Assembly: GCA_037189585.1 (NCBI GenBank)
Contig: JBBCJA010000012.1
Span: 186,001 to 250,000 of the forward strand
Direction of reading: 5' to 3'
Source of the DNA: JAEXNA01 sp037189585
Lineage (GTDB): Bacteria; Vulcanimicrobiota; Xenobia; Xenobiales; JADMJV01
Length of the DNA: 64,000 nt
A program made the position numbers and the translations under genes. Below are positions 24,596 to 33,358 of the stretch, in pieces; the stretch's first letter is position 1, and the number at the start of each line of letters is the position of its first letter. Below the pieces are notes generated by a model, which saw nothing but the letters and a program-made list of their open reading frames with translations, had not been told where the DNA came from and ran no database searches.

Positions 24596-26754
24596 GCTTG
24601 GGCCCGGTACTGGTCCAAAAGCTGCCGGCGTTGAGCCTTGATGTCGCCGAGCTGAGCCAGCACACCCGCGTCGCCTCCGGGGGCGAGCTCCTCCAAGACC
24701 TTTTGCTCGGCGGCAAGCGAGGTATCCAGGAAGGAAAACTTCACGAACGCCTTATCTGCCAAGAGCTCGGAGTTGAGCTCCTTGTTGAAGGTCTCGCTCC
24801 CCTCGACACGGTGGGCTCCACTGTGGAAGTTGACAGCGAGCTTTCCACCCTCGATCACCTCGTCGTTACCTTGAAGCTTCGTCTTCTGCCCCGTACAATC
24901 CAGAATGAATTTCTCCATCTGATTGTAGGAGGCCAGCCCGAAAAGCCCCACGGTCTGCTGGTGGGTGTCGGATTCCATGACGTCGACGATGACCTTCCCG
25001 TCGGGCGAGACATCGAAGGTCGGCTTGCTACCCGCGATGCGCCCCACCGAGAAGCGGTAACTCTCGGGTCCAATGGAACTGGCGGACTGAAGGAGCGCTT
25101 CTTTGTCATCCTTAGCTAAAGTGGGGTTATTCGCGATATCCCCGGCGAGATCCGACTTCAAGTCCTTGAGAAGCTGATCGTCGCCAAGCTCTCCGGCCGT
25201 CTTCATCAACCTCAGCGTTTTGAGCGATTTCGGCTCGCGATAGAGCAGTTCCGGCAGTTTGTCTTCAAAAGCGTGGCTATTGTCCGCGATGCGCGTCATC
25301 GTCTCGAGATTCATGGCGCGTTGCTCGGGCGTGGGAGTCTTAGACATGGATAACTCCACCCCCGGACCGCCGTTGACATCCTTGTCATGATAGAGAATAC
25401 AGCGGTGCATGGCCTCGAGATCGGAGCTTCCAAAGAGCTTCGTTAAAGGATCCTTCGGGTCGAGCGAGCGCTCCTTGAGATAGCGGGCGGCCAGGACGTT
25501 GTGGCCGGCGTCCTGACCCTTCAGCCCCTCCTCATTGATGGGGTTGCGAACGCTATCCATAGCGTACCCCAGGTCGTGGACGATCATGGCCTGATGCATC
25601 AATAAGCGGTCCTTGGCGCCCACCGGAACACTTTGTTTCTCTAGCCCGTCAGCCAACTGTTCGGTCGCTTTAATATTGTGACCTAATAGGTGGCGAACCC
25701 CGTGATCGCCTAGCATGTTCTCCGCCGCGGCCTTATCCTGATAAGAGATCAAGGCCAGATTGGAGGCGACCAACTTGTAAGCGTCAGCGGCGCTAAAGCC
25801 ATCGGGTGCCGCCTGCAGAGCCAGGTCCAGGAATCGTGACGTCTGGTCGGAGACGGTGGCGTGCTTTTCCGGGTTGAAGCTGGCTTCTTTGGAGAGAAAA
25901 AATTTGTCTACAATTCCCTGCGTGGCCTTCTTGACCGCCTCGGGATTGGAGGCCAACGTCCCGGTCAAACCCTGGGGAACGTTGTCCAGGTCGACACCCC
26001 GCTCGGCCGCGTACTTGGTCACTGTTTTGGTCACCGACTCCGCCGAGGTGGTGGGATCGTGATAGCGCGCACTAATAGCCGAGCGCGTTTTGAGAGCCTT
26101 CTCGTCATCCTTGAAAGGAACGCGCTGGAGATAGGTCGTTTCGCGCTCGCTCATGGCCTTGGCCATCTCGGCCTTCTCCATCTGGGCCGCCGCCAATGCT
26201 TTCAAACTGGCCTCGAAAGGGGTGGCTTGAGTCTCGCGGCTGGAGAAGGAAGCGAGTTCGCCTAGCGACCTGTCAGTCACGGCGGCTCCGGCTTCCTTGG
26301 CGGTCTCGATGGCCACTTCAATGGGAGCCTTTTCGCTGTTCTTGGAAACAGGTCCGCCGAGCGACATATCCGCCACGGTAGTCTGGCTGGCCGCCAGCGC
26401 CTTTAGGGTGGCTTCGAAAGAGGCCGGCTTCTCCTGTTGGGGTAGTGCCGCGGACGACTCTTGGAGCGCCACGATGGGGCCGTTGCCCCGGGATTGAAAA
26501 GAGACGTCCCCCTGCTTCCAAGACAGAGTCGTCTCAACCGGTGCTGGGGACGCGTCGTTAAGCACGACCGCCGCCGGCGTGGAAAGATCGCTCGGCGTTT
26601 CCACGGGGAGTTCAATTTGTCGCTGAAAAGTCTCCTCCGGCTCGGACTTCACCTCTTGAAGCGGCTTGGTGACCGCCGGACTGGCCGTGGTCGTCAACTG
26701 CTGCACACGATTTTGAGGGATGAATGTTTGGAGGGGTTTTAAGGTGTTATCCAT
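24592..26754 (-). CDS. HD-domain phosphohydrolase with long repeat-bearing N terminus
   Basis: In the 720 aa product, residues ~1-240 are Ala/Ser/Glu-rich and probably disordered, with a repeated element (FEATLKALAASQ and FEASLKALAAAQ). Residues ~350-510 form an HD domain: GVRHLLGHNIKATEQL, VHDLGYAMD, GHNVLAARYLKER, HRCILYHDKD and TRIADNSHAF. The metal-binding His and His-Asp are present, so hydrolysis of a nucleotide or phosphate ester is likely. The C-terminal ~200 residues are unassigned. It has no signal peptide and precedes the coupled 128 aa gene. Confidence 0.82.
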   Translation of the reverse strand: MDNTLKPLQTFIPQNRVQQLTTTASPAVTKPLQEVKSEPEETFQRQIELPVETPSDLSTPAAVVLNDASPAPVETTLSWKQGDVSFQSRGNGPIVALQESSAALPQQEKPASFEATLKALAASQTTVADMSLGGPVSKNSEKAPIEVAIETAKEAGAAVTDRSLGELASFSSRETQATPFEASLKALAAAQMEKAEMAKAMSERETTYLQRVPFKDDEKALKTRSAISARYHDPTTSAESVTKTVTKYAAERGVDLDNVPQGLTGTLASNPEAVKKATQGIVDKFFLSKEASFNPEKHATVSDQTSRFLDLALQAAPDGFSAADAYKLVASNLALISYQDKAAAENMLGDHGVRHLLGHNIKATEQLADGLEKQSVPVGAKDRLLMHQAMIVHDLGYAMDSVRNPINEEGLKGQDAGHNVLAARYLKERSLDPKDPLTKLFGSSDLEAMHRCILYHDKDVNGGPGVELSMSKTPTPEQRAMNLETMTRIADNSHAFEDKLPELLYREPKSLKTLRLMKTAGELGDDQLLKDLKSDLAGDIANNPTLAKDDKEALLQSASSIGPESYRFSVGRIAGSKPTFDVSPDGKVIVDVMESDTHQQTVGLFGLASYNQMEKFILDCTGQKTKLQGNDEVIEGGKLAVNFHSGAHRVEGSETFNKELNSELLADKAFVKFSFLDTSLAAEQKVLEELAPGGDAGVLAQLGDIKAQRRQLLDQYRAQA

Positions 26755-26884
26755 AGCGTAAGTGCTCTATTCTATCACGATAGGGAATTCCCATGAAGCC
26801 TGATGTTAAAAATTCGACAAATGAGAAAACCTTAACATTCATCTTCGCCCGGAACTTTTCTCGTTCCCCGAAATTGGTAGCCTC

Positions 26885-27469
26885 ATGTCAAATTTCAAGA
26901 AACTCATCCATCTATCACTCGGCCTGCTCCTCACGCTGGGCGTGGCCGCCACCGCTCAAGTTAAGACCGGTGAGGCCGCGCCCGATTTCGCCGTCAAAGG
27001 CCTCGACGGGAAATCCGTCCAACTCAGCAGCCTGAAAGGCAAGCCTGTCGTCTTAGAGTGGATCAATCCGGAATGTCCCTTTGTTCGCCAGCAGTACGAC
27101 GCGGGTAAGATGCAGGCACTGCAGACAAAATATTCTAAAGACGTCGTCTGGGTGACCATCGCCAGTTCCGCCGCGGGAAAACAGGGACACCATAGCGCGG
27201 CCGAGTGGAAAGAGATTATCAAAAAAGAGAAAGCCGCCCCGGCTCACCTCGTTCTCGACCCCGAAGGGACGGTCGGCCGACTATATGGAGCCAAAACCAC
27301 TCCTCACATGTTCGTGATCGACAAGACCGGGAAAGTCGTCTACCAGGGCGCCATCGACGACAAGAAGGAGGCCAACTACGTCGATGCCGCGCTGCAAGCT
27401 CTGGCTTCCGGCAAAAAGATCGCCGTCACCACCACTCAGCCCTATGGCTGTGGCGTCAAGTATCCATAA
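26885..27469 (+). CDS. secreted redoxin (AhpC/TSA-like thioredoxin fold)
   Basis: A signal peptide (ending near VAATAQ, residue 25) is followed by a thioredoxin fold: APDFAVKGLDGKSVQLSSL, VVLEWINPECPFVRQQY, TPHMFVIDKTGKVVYQG and a C-terminal PYGCGVKYP. The usual CxxC is replaced by a single Cys (ECPFV) with a second Cys near the C terminus. This arrangement occurs in a known subgroup of periplasmic redoxins. It probably acts in extracytoplasmic thiol or peroxide chemistry. Confidence 0.9.
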   Translation: MSNFKKLIHLSLGLLLTLGVAATAQVKTGEAAPDFAVKGLDGKSVQLSSLKGKPVVLEWINPECPFVRQQYDAGKMQALQTKYSKDVVWVTIASSAAGKQGHHSAAEWKEIIKKEKAAPAHLVLDPEGTVGRLYGAKTTPHMFVIDKTGKVVYQGAIDDKKEANYVDAALQALASGKKIAVTTTQPYGCGVKYP

Positions 27470-27522
27470 GCTCCTTCTCCAAGTAGAGAAACTTTCAATG
27501 GCGCGAACGGTTATGCGTTTCT

Positions 27523-27717
27523 ATGAGAACCTCCATGACTCACGTAACCCTGGACTTGTCCCGCCACGGAGGCTGTTCCGTGCAGCAGAGCGCGCTTTTG
27601 CGCGATCTGACCAAGGATAGCTCGGTGACCGCTCTCTTGGAGAGCCTGGGTGCCGACAGCTTGGAGATTCGCTTCACTCCTTGCGATAGCGAAGGGGCTT
27701 CACTCCAGACCCCCTGA
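27523..27717 (+). CDS. small hypothetical protein
   Basis: The frame of 64 codons (60 from a second ATG at 27535) has coding-like third-position GC and sits between the redoxin gene and a strong hairpin at 27746. The product reads like a small alpha/beta protein with two cysteines. No ribosome site stands out. It may be a short downstream gene of the redoxin transcript. Confidence 0.45.
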   Translation: MRTSMTHVTLDLSRHGGCSVQQSALLRDLTKDSSVTALLESLGADSLEIRFTPCDSEGASLQTP

Positions 27718-27745
27718 CCTCTACATACCCCAAACCCTCCCTCCG

Positions 27746-27780
27746 GAGAGGACCGGCACCCACCGGTCCTCTCGTCTTGT
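27746..27780 (+). terminator. strong hairpin, probable terminator of the redoxin transcript
   Basis: GAGAGGACCGG at 27746-27756 pairs perfectly with CCGGTCCTCTC at 27763-27773 across a six-base loop. The following tract is only partly T-rich. Confidence 0.65.
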
Positions 27781-27893
27781 ATGCACCGGAAAACGTGAGA
27801 AGTTCCGAGGCCTCTCCTCAGGGAAATGAAGCCGCGGGGCTTTGAGCCTTGGTGGCAATGCCCGAAGATTATTGCAGTGACAGTTGTCACGCC

Positions 27894-27933
27894 AAAAAAA
27901 TAGCCTCGGGGACGTTTCCATCTAACCCGAGGC
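27894..27933 (-). terminator. rho-independent terminator reading on the minus strand
   Basis: GCCTCGGG at 27903-27910 pairs with CCCGAGGC at 27926-27933. On the minus strand the stem is followed by TA and a run of seven T, the classic form. No minus-strand gene lies nearby upstream, which raises the question of what transcript it ends. Confidence 0.7.
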
Positions 27934-28704
27934 CTTGACTTTTAAGCTATGCTCATCTCACTTCCGTAACTGTACGACCTTGCCGTCACGAGATCGTCAC
28001 AGAAGTGTTTAGCTCCAGTACTCCTCGTCATCTTATCCGAAGATTCTGGCCCTGAGTTGTTAGGTACGGCTGCTTGGGTTATTCCGGGTTGGCCGGATGT
28101 CCCTCGGCTTGGAAGTCGATTCGGCCGTCTCTACTGAGGCCCAGGGGTGGAAGGCCTGGCCTTTCTTGAGAGCTTCGCGGGAGGATGCATCCTCGGAGTT
28201 GGGTTGAGTGTATCATATCGAGGGGTCTCCCTTCAGATGGCTCGTGGCATGATTTGGATAGAGGCCAGCACGGCGAACAAAGAGTTCTAGGCCGGGCCTT
28301 AAAAACGAAATTCGAGAGACCTCGCCCGTGGGCGGCACTGGACGTGAGAAGCGCCAGGCTACAGCTGTCTAGAGGCAAGTGAACTCCTCAAATAAGGCTT
28401 CAAGCTCGCTTGTCGAGCTGGAGACGGAGGACCTCAGGACCTAAACATTCCGGGGGTCCTCTTCCTTTTGTTCGACGCTTAGGGAAAGCCGGGACGAAGC
28501 CCCCAGACCAACGCGGCTGAAGTTTCGGGGTCTATGACACGCGGCTCTCGGGGTCCAGTGAAGAGGGGGCGGCATACTGTTATCAGGAGAATGTTAGCAC
28601 GCCTGTAACATCTGTTAACAAAAGAAGCTCTTTAGCTCAGCGTTGGGACGCCTCGGGAGAGTAACCTCAGGGTAAGAAATCACCGAGAGGACACTCTAAA
28701 AGAT
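27934..28704. other. gene-free interval with several hairpins, possible noncoding RNA
   Basis: No convincing protein frame exists across this 770 bp. It contains AGCTCG/CGAGCT (28403-28419), a terminator-like hairpin at 28427-28469 and a TGTTAACA palindrome near 28613, and it is bounded on the left by the minus-strand terminator. I compared it by eye with the conserved cores of tmRNA, RNase P RNA, 6S and SRP RNA and found none of them. The last ~80 bp serve as leader for the gene at 28705. Confidence 0.4.
28427..28469 (+). terminator. terminator-like hairpin in the gene-free interval
   Basis: GAGGACC at 28427-28433 pairs with GGTCCTC at 28455-28461, and the T-rich tract TTCCTTTT follows. A smaller hairpin (28403-28419) lies just upstream. 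No plus-strand protein gene ends here. Confidence 0.5.
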
Positions 28705-29475
28705 ATGCTCAGCGCCTACGCCCAATTCGATCGCCTTCACAGCGGGGTCTATCATGATATCTGGCAGGCCCAGACCGTCAGTAAGCTGGCTTCCACGATG
28801 GCCACGCAAGCGGGGTTCTCCCGTAAGGACTCGCGCTTTCTGGCCCAGGTGGCGCTACTGCATAACGCCGACGAGAGAGTCGACGTTCGTAGCGGAGAGC
28901 GCCAGCCGCTTCTGCCGCCTCAGGTCCACAACACCTTGGACTGGCTTTTAGACCAGCGCGAGTCGCTTTGCCGCCACTTCCTCTGGACCAAGCACAACTT
29001 CCACATGGCCTGCTACCTGGTAGCCCGCACCGCTTCTCCCTTCGATGGCGAGCCCCGTCTGGTTGGTCAAACTTTCCGCGGCAAGTCGCCGGTGGAGATC
29101 GCGGGGCACTTTCTGAACGAGCTTCCCGTCGAGATGCGTGAAGACGCTATCCGCCTCGGTTTGATTCTCCGTTTTGCCGACCAGATCGCCAACTTCACCG
29201 GTAACCAGAAACGCATTGACGTATCACTTGCCGGAATGGTGAAAGAGCTGGCCGCCAGCGGCACCAAAGTGACAGTGGCCGATCTCGGAATCGCCAACTA
29301 TCTTTCTCAGGTTGGCACCGACCTGAGCCAGGACCGCGCTTTAGCCCTACGCTTCGGCATCAACCGCGACGGCTTGATGGGTCGTGAGGCACTTCTGGAA
29401 CTTTTGCCGAATCCCGTTCGTCGCCGTTTCGAAGCCAACCTGGCCGCCTTGACCAAGGTCGCCATCGCCGCTTAA
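28705..29475 (+). CDS. HD-domain-like protein with altered metal site
   Basis: The 256 aa, all-helical product resembles HD-superfamily proteins: LHSGVYHDIWQAQTVSKLA, then FLAQVALLHNADE where HD enzymes have HD, then LGLILRFADQIANF. The His-Asp doublet reads His-Asn, which may weaken or abolish metal-dependent hydrolysis. Family assignment is tentative. The mRNA leader is long and lies in the structured interval upstream; a GC-rich hairpin follows the stop at 29500-29535. Confidence 0.6.
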   Translation: MLSAYAQFDRLHSGVYHDIWQAQTVSKLASTMATQAGFSRKDSRFLAQVALLHNADERVDVRSGERQPLLPPQVHNTLDWLLDQRESLCRHFLWTKHNFHMACYLVARTASPFDGEPRLVGQTFRGKSPVEIAGHFLNELPVEMREDAIRLGLILRFADQIANFTGNQKRIDVSLAGMVKELAASGTKVTVADLGIANYLSQVGTDLSQDRALALRFGINRDGLMGREALLELLPNPVRRRFEANLAALTKVAIAA

Positions 29476-29499
29476 TCGGTCTCTATCGACAACGCTCTC

Positions 29500-29535
29500 G
29501 GGCAGCTCTCACGATTCTTTCGGGAGGGGCTGCCC
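29500..29535. terminator. hairpin between convergent genes
   Basis: GGGCAGC at 29500-29506 pairs with GCTGCCC at 29529-29535, with extra pairing of TCTC and GGAG inside. It follows the HD-like gene and overlaps the shifted-frame stop of the WG-repeat gene, so it may serve both directions. Confidence 0.5.
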
Positions 29536-30503
29536 TTGTCGATCGATGGCGAACCGTTTTTCTCGGGTACGACGAACCCAGGCGCGTCCCTGATAGAACG
29601 GCGTGGCCTCAACAAACTCCGGCGGTATCGCCCAGCTTCCATCAAGATTCACGTAGCCCCATAACTTTCGCGAATTCTGAGCCGGGCTAGCTCTTCGAAG
29701 AACAGCTCCACTTCTCGAAAGACGAAGTCCGTCATCTGGCGACCCTCGCGGTCGATCAAGGCCCAGAGGAGTCGGAACTCTTCATTCATCTCGCAAACCC
29801 AGGCCCGCTCCTGGGAAAAATTAGTAACCTTGACGTATCGCGGCGGAATGCGCAGTCGTCCCGTGTGGTCGATGAAACCCCAGCGCCCCATCACTTGAAC
29901 GGCGGCGAACCCTTCCACAAACGCTCTCGCCTCCTCGAAACGAGGCTCGATCACGGTCTCCTCGCTCTCCGTGCGATAGCCGTGGAGTTTGAAGGGCAGC
30001 AAGGGCAAATCGGGCGGGACGACTCGATCGCGCTCGGCTCTAGTCACGAAGTCGGCGGTCAGAGCGCGAATCAGTTCGGCGAATTGAGCCAGTCCAGGTC
30101 TCAAACGGATCTTCCAACCGTAAGGAGCTTGGCGCAGCTCCAAGCTCGAGGCCAGCCCAGCCAGGCGATACTCCACCAGGGCTTTTCCCTCCCGCGGAAA
30201 TGAGATGGCTTCGATCTCGGCTTTGAGCTCTTGAGCGACGGCGGTCTCCACATGACCCATGAAAAGAGAGAGGAACTCTTCCGGAGTCAATCGCACTAGC
30301 TCGGCGTTCGACCTATGACCCAACTTGTCGCGGAGCGCGAAGTCGAGCCCGGCGGGCTCGAGTTGCCGGAGCGCTTGAAGGAACTCTTGTTGAAAATCGA
30401 CCCGGTCTTGAGGATCGATCAAAGACGCCGTCCGAGCATGATCACCAGCCAGGAAGGCGTCAAAGTAAGAGCGCGCGAGTGTCTGAATCTCTTCTCGAGG
30501 CAC
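29509..30503 (-). pseudogene. WG-repeat protein gene interrupted by a frameshift near its 3' end
   Basis: The uninterrupted frame (GTG at 30503 to TGA at 29649, 284 aa) has an N-terminal ~160 residue domain and then WG repeats, including VMGRWGFIDHTGRLRIPPR. It ends in an atypical RESYGAT just where the next repeat should start. In another frame the sequence continues without a gap as RKLWGYVNLDGSWAIPPEF, then GRAWV and RQGQPLPKES, stopping at 29509-29511. A one-base change near 29660-29680 explains this. It is either a real loss of the last repeat or a sequence error. Its GTG overlaps the upstream TAG by one base. Confidence 0.75.
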
Positions 30504-30958
30504 TACCGCTCGGAGATTCGGCGAAGGATCTCCGCGTCGGAAGGAGCAGGGGCGAAAAAGTGTCCTTCAATCTCGGTGCCGAAAAAACCAACTTTAGCTT
30601 GCACGCTAGCTTCATCTCCCACTCGGGTGATGGAAGCTTTCACCTTGGAGTTGAAAAAGTTGTCGGCTTCGCCCTGGTAAAAGTTAGTGTTGGGCGCCTC
30701 TTTGTCCACCGCGCTCCAGTTGTCGAATCTCGGAGGGTTGGCGGCCCGGTCGAGGCGCTTGAGAAGCTCGTCATCGTTGGGAGCCGGAGAAACGTGGAAC
30801 GACTCGGTATGAAGACCCAGGCCAAAAATTCCGTTTTTGGAACCGCTTTCGGCGCTGCCGTCCTCGCTACGTTTGATCCAGGCTTGAGCGTGGCGGTTGG
30901 TGGCCTTGTAGCGTTGAACTCCGTCCTGGGTTGAGAGCTGTTTCCACTGAGTTTTCAT
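30503..30958 (-). CDS. hypothetical protein
   Basis: The 151 aa product has an internal resemblance between two segments, FHVSPAPNDDELLKRLDR near residue 55 and HFFAPAPSDAEILRRISE at the C terminus. Each follows a GLGLHTE or GFFGTEI strand, so it may be a duplicated unit. There is no signal peptide. It is the first gene of a two-gene unit with the WG-repeat gene. The family is not recognised. Confidence 0.75.
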   Translation of the reverse strand: MKTQWKQLSTQDGVQRYKATNRHAQAWIKRSEDGSAESGSKNGIFGLGLHTESFHVSPAPNDDELLKRLDRAANPPRFDNWSAVDKEAPNTNFYQGEADNFFNSKVKASITRVGDEASVQAKVGFFGTEIEGHFFAPAPSDAEILRRISER

Positions 30959-31126
30959 AGACTAAGAATACAGCTTGGCTCTGAAACGATTCTGAAAATT
31001 TCAGCGCAGGGATATGAACTCTTCGTAACAACGGACTATCACTCTACTTCAAGATATTCTACTATACCCACATCCATAAGCTCTCCACGCAGGGAATTGA
31101 GCCTTCTTTGATAATGGCTTATCACT

Positions 31127-31774
31127 TTGAGTTTTCTATGCTTGACCGACATAATCTTTCGCCGTGGCCAGGAGACGATTCTCGACATTCCGAGCTTTGA
31201 GCTTGGACGAGGGACTCAGACCATTCTCACCGGAAGCTCCGGTAGCGGAAAGAGCACCTTGATCCACCTCCTGGCGGGATTTCTTCGTCCCGATCAAGGC
31301 ACCTATCAATTCGAGGAGCAAGAAGTGACCTCCCTTTCCGAACGGGAGTGGGACCGCCTGCGTGGGGCCAAGATCGGGATTATCTTCCAGCACTATCCGC
31401 TGCTTCGGGGATTCAGCGTGATGGAGAATCTCCTGATCCCGATGGGGCTTTGCGGTAAAGCCGATGGGGCCCGTGCTCGCGCCTTATTGGAACGGGTCGG
31501 ACTAGGACACCGATTGAACCATCGGCCTTCTCAGCTTTCGGCCGGACAACGCCAACGAGCCGCTCTGGCTCGAGCGGTGGCCAATCGCCCTCCCCTGATC
31601 CTAGCCGATGAGCCGACCGCCCACCTCGACTCCGAGCACTCCGATCAGGCCGTGGAACTACTGCGAGAGCTGGCTCAAGAAGCTGGGAGCACCCTTCTGG
31701 TGGTCTCTCATGACCCCGCCCTGCGCGAGCGCTTCGCGCATCATCTGCGGCTGGAGGAGTTGCAGCGCGCATGA
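31127..31774 (+). CDS. ABC transporter ATP-binding protein (LolD/MacB/DevA type)
   Basis: The 215 aa ATPase has Walker A GSSGSGKST, Q-loop FQHYPLLRGFSVMENL, signature QLSAGQRQRAALARAV (LSAGQ for LSGGQ) and Walker B LILADEPTAHLD, with the H-loop in VVSHD. The TTG at 31127 lacks a clear ribosome site; a second TTG at 31142 is possible. The stop overlaps the permease start by 4 nt. It energises the FtsX-type permease encoded next. Confidence 0.9.
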   Translation: MSFLCLTDIIFRRGQETILDIPSFELGRGTQTILTGSSGSGKSTLIHLLAGFLRPDQGTYQFEEQEVTSLSEREWDRLRGAKIGIIFQHYPLLRGFSVMENLLIPMGLCGKADGARARALLERVGLGHRLNHRPSQLSAGQRQRAALARAVANRPPLILADEPTAHLDSEHSDQAVELLRELAQEAGSTLLVVSHDPALRERFAHHLRLEELQRA

Positions 31775-33030
31775 AGCCGGGCAGCTTACTCCATCTGGTC
31801 TGGGGCAACATGCGGGCCAGCCGTTTCACTACCATCTTGACGGTCGGGCTAGCCGCGCTGTCGCTGGGACTATCCTTATCCACCCTGGGTTTGAGGAGCC
31901 AGGCTCGAGAAGCCTTCCTTAACGGAAGTGGAGGCTATGACGCCGTGCTTGGTGCCCGAGGGAGCGCTCTGCAGTTGGTACTCAATAGCCTTTTCTTCCT
32001 CGAGACCTCCCCCGGCAACATCCCCTGGCGGCTCTATGAACGAGTGAAGGCGGAGCCTGGGGTCAAGCGGGCCTATCCGCTGGCCATGGGGGACAGCTTC
32101 GCCGGTTATCGTGTGGTCGGGACGGTTCCCGCAATGTTGACCTCCCCACCGGAGAGCGCCTCCCCACCACGCTTGGCCCGGGGAAAAGTGTTCGACCCCG
32201 GACGCCGCGAGGCGGTGGTGGGGTCCGAGGTCGCTCGTCGCTCCGGACTGGAACTAGGAAAGCACTTTCAACCCACCCATGGGTTAGCCGAGGACGGTCA
32301 TACTCACGACGAGGAGTACGTGGTTTCGGGAGTTCTGGCTCCTACCAACGGACCGCTCGACCGGGTGATCTTAGTCCCAATAGAAGGCGTGTTCCGCATG
32401 GAGGGGCATGTGTTGCGAGGCCACGAGGGCCACGAATACCACGCCCATCACGGCGAGGCGATCCCCGACGAGGTCAAGGAGGTCAGCGCCGTCGTGATCG
32501 ACTTTGACTCTCCCCAGCGCGGGCTGACCCTCTCCAACCGTATCAATCGGGAGGGAAAAGAAGCGACGTTGGCCTTTCCCATAGGTCAGCAGATCTCGGA
32601 GATCTTCAACAAGCTGGGTTGGGCCCATCAACTGCTCTCGATCTTCGCCGTCGCCACCATCCTCATCTCTTCCGGCGCGATCCTGGCTTCTTTGTGGGTC
32701 GCGGCCGAGTTACGGCGGCGCGACTACGCGCTATTGCGAGCTTTGGGCCTACCCCGAGGGAAGCTGTGGCAACTGATGATCGCCGAAGGAGTGACCACTG
32801 TGGGACTCGGTGTCGCGCTCTCCCTTCCCGTCTCCATACTCTGCTCAGCGGTTGCCGCCGGCTGGGTCCGTGCCGCCACGGGCCTGTCAATCGCCGTCAC
32901 CAAACTGCCGCAGGAAACGTTTGGGCTGATATTTCTATCTCTGGTTCTGGGAGCGACAGCCGGTGCCGTCCCAGGCTGGCGCGTTTACCGCCGCGAACTC
33001 TCCAGCCAACTCGATCCCGAGAATCTCTAA
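31771..33030 (+). CDS. FtsX-family ABC transporter permease with His-rich extracytoplasmic insertions
   Basis: The 419 aa product has one N-terminal membrane helix (TTILTVGLAALSLGLSL), a ~230 residue external domain and three C-terminal helices, the standard FtsX/MacB-type layout. Two His-rich stretches stand out: EDGHTHDEEY and RGHEGHEYHAHHGE. They suggest metal binding. Together with the facing ArsR regulator they point to metal handling or metal-regulated lipid or peptide export; the substrate is not known. Confidence 0.88.
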   Translation: MKPGSLLHLVWGNMRASRFTTILTVGLAALSLGLSLSTLGLRSQAREAFLNGSGGYDAVLGARGSALQLVLNSLFFLETSPGNIPWRLYERVKAEPGVKRAYPLAMGDSFAGYRVVGTVPAMLTSPPESASPPRLARGKVFDPGRREAVVGSEVARRSGLELGKHFQPTHGLAEDGHTHDEEYVVSGVLAPTNGPLDRVILVPIEGVFRMEGHVLRGHEGHEYHAHHGEAIPDEVKEVSAVVIDFDSPQRGLTLSNRINREGKEATLAFPIGQQISEIFNKLGWAHQLLSIFAVATILISSGAILASLWVAAELRRRDYALLRALGLPRGKLWQLMIAEGVTTVGLGVALSLPVSILCSAVAAGWVRAATGLSIAVTKLPQETFGLIFLSLVLGATAGAVPGWRVYRRELSSQLDPENL

Positions 33031-33040
33031 ACCGGAGAAC

Positions 33041-33355
33041 TCACTCCAGGGAACAGTCGCGCACGCAGTCGAGAAGAATGGGAAGCTTGGGATGAACCAG
33101 AAAATAGTAGGTTTCTTTCCCTTCCCGCCGACTCCCCAACAGCCCCAGCCCCTTGAGGCGATTGAGGTACAACGAGACGGTGGGCTGGGCCTGGCCGGTC
33201 AACTCAGCCAGACCGTTGACCGTCGTCGGCCCGTGAAGATCGAGAAGCTCGACGAGCTGCAAGCGAAGAGGATGCCCCAGCATCTTGAACATACCCGAGG
33301 CGAACTCTAGCATTTCAAGACTCAGACGGGCTTTTTGCTCTTGGGCCTTGCTCAT
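33041..33355 (-). CDS. ArsR-family winged-helix transcriptional regulator
   Basis: The 104 aa product has the ArsR pattern: MFKMLGHPLRLQLVELL, the recognition-helix region LTGQAQPTVSLYLNRLKGLG, and the wing SRREGKETYYFLV. Cys occurs only near the C terminus (LLDCVRDCSLE), so a dithiol sensor site there is possible, as in sulfide- or metal-sensing relatives. It follows the rhodanese gene by 3 bp and probably represses its own operon through the AT-rich dyad at 33911-33940, and perhaps the convergent ABC genes. Confidence 0.9.
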   Translation of the reverse strand: MSKAQEQKARLSLEMLEFASGMFKMLGHPLRLQLVELLDLHGPTTVNGLAELTGQAQPTVSLYLNRLKGLGLLGSRREGKETYYFLVHPKLPILLDCVRDCSLE

Positions 33356-33358
33356 ACC

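Noticed and set aside
28079..28378. A 99-codon minus-strand frame in the gene-free interval
   Set aside because: It has atypical composition, no ribosome site and no recognised motif; the interval looks noncoding.
27934..28704. tmRNA, RNase P RNA, 6S or SRP RNA
   Set aside because: I looked for their conserved core sequences on both strands by eye and did not find them.
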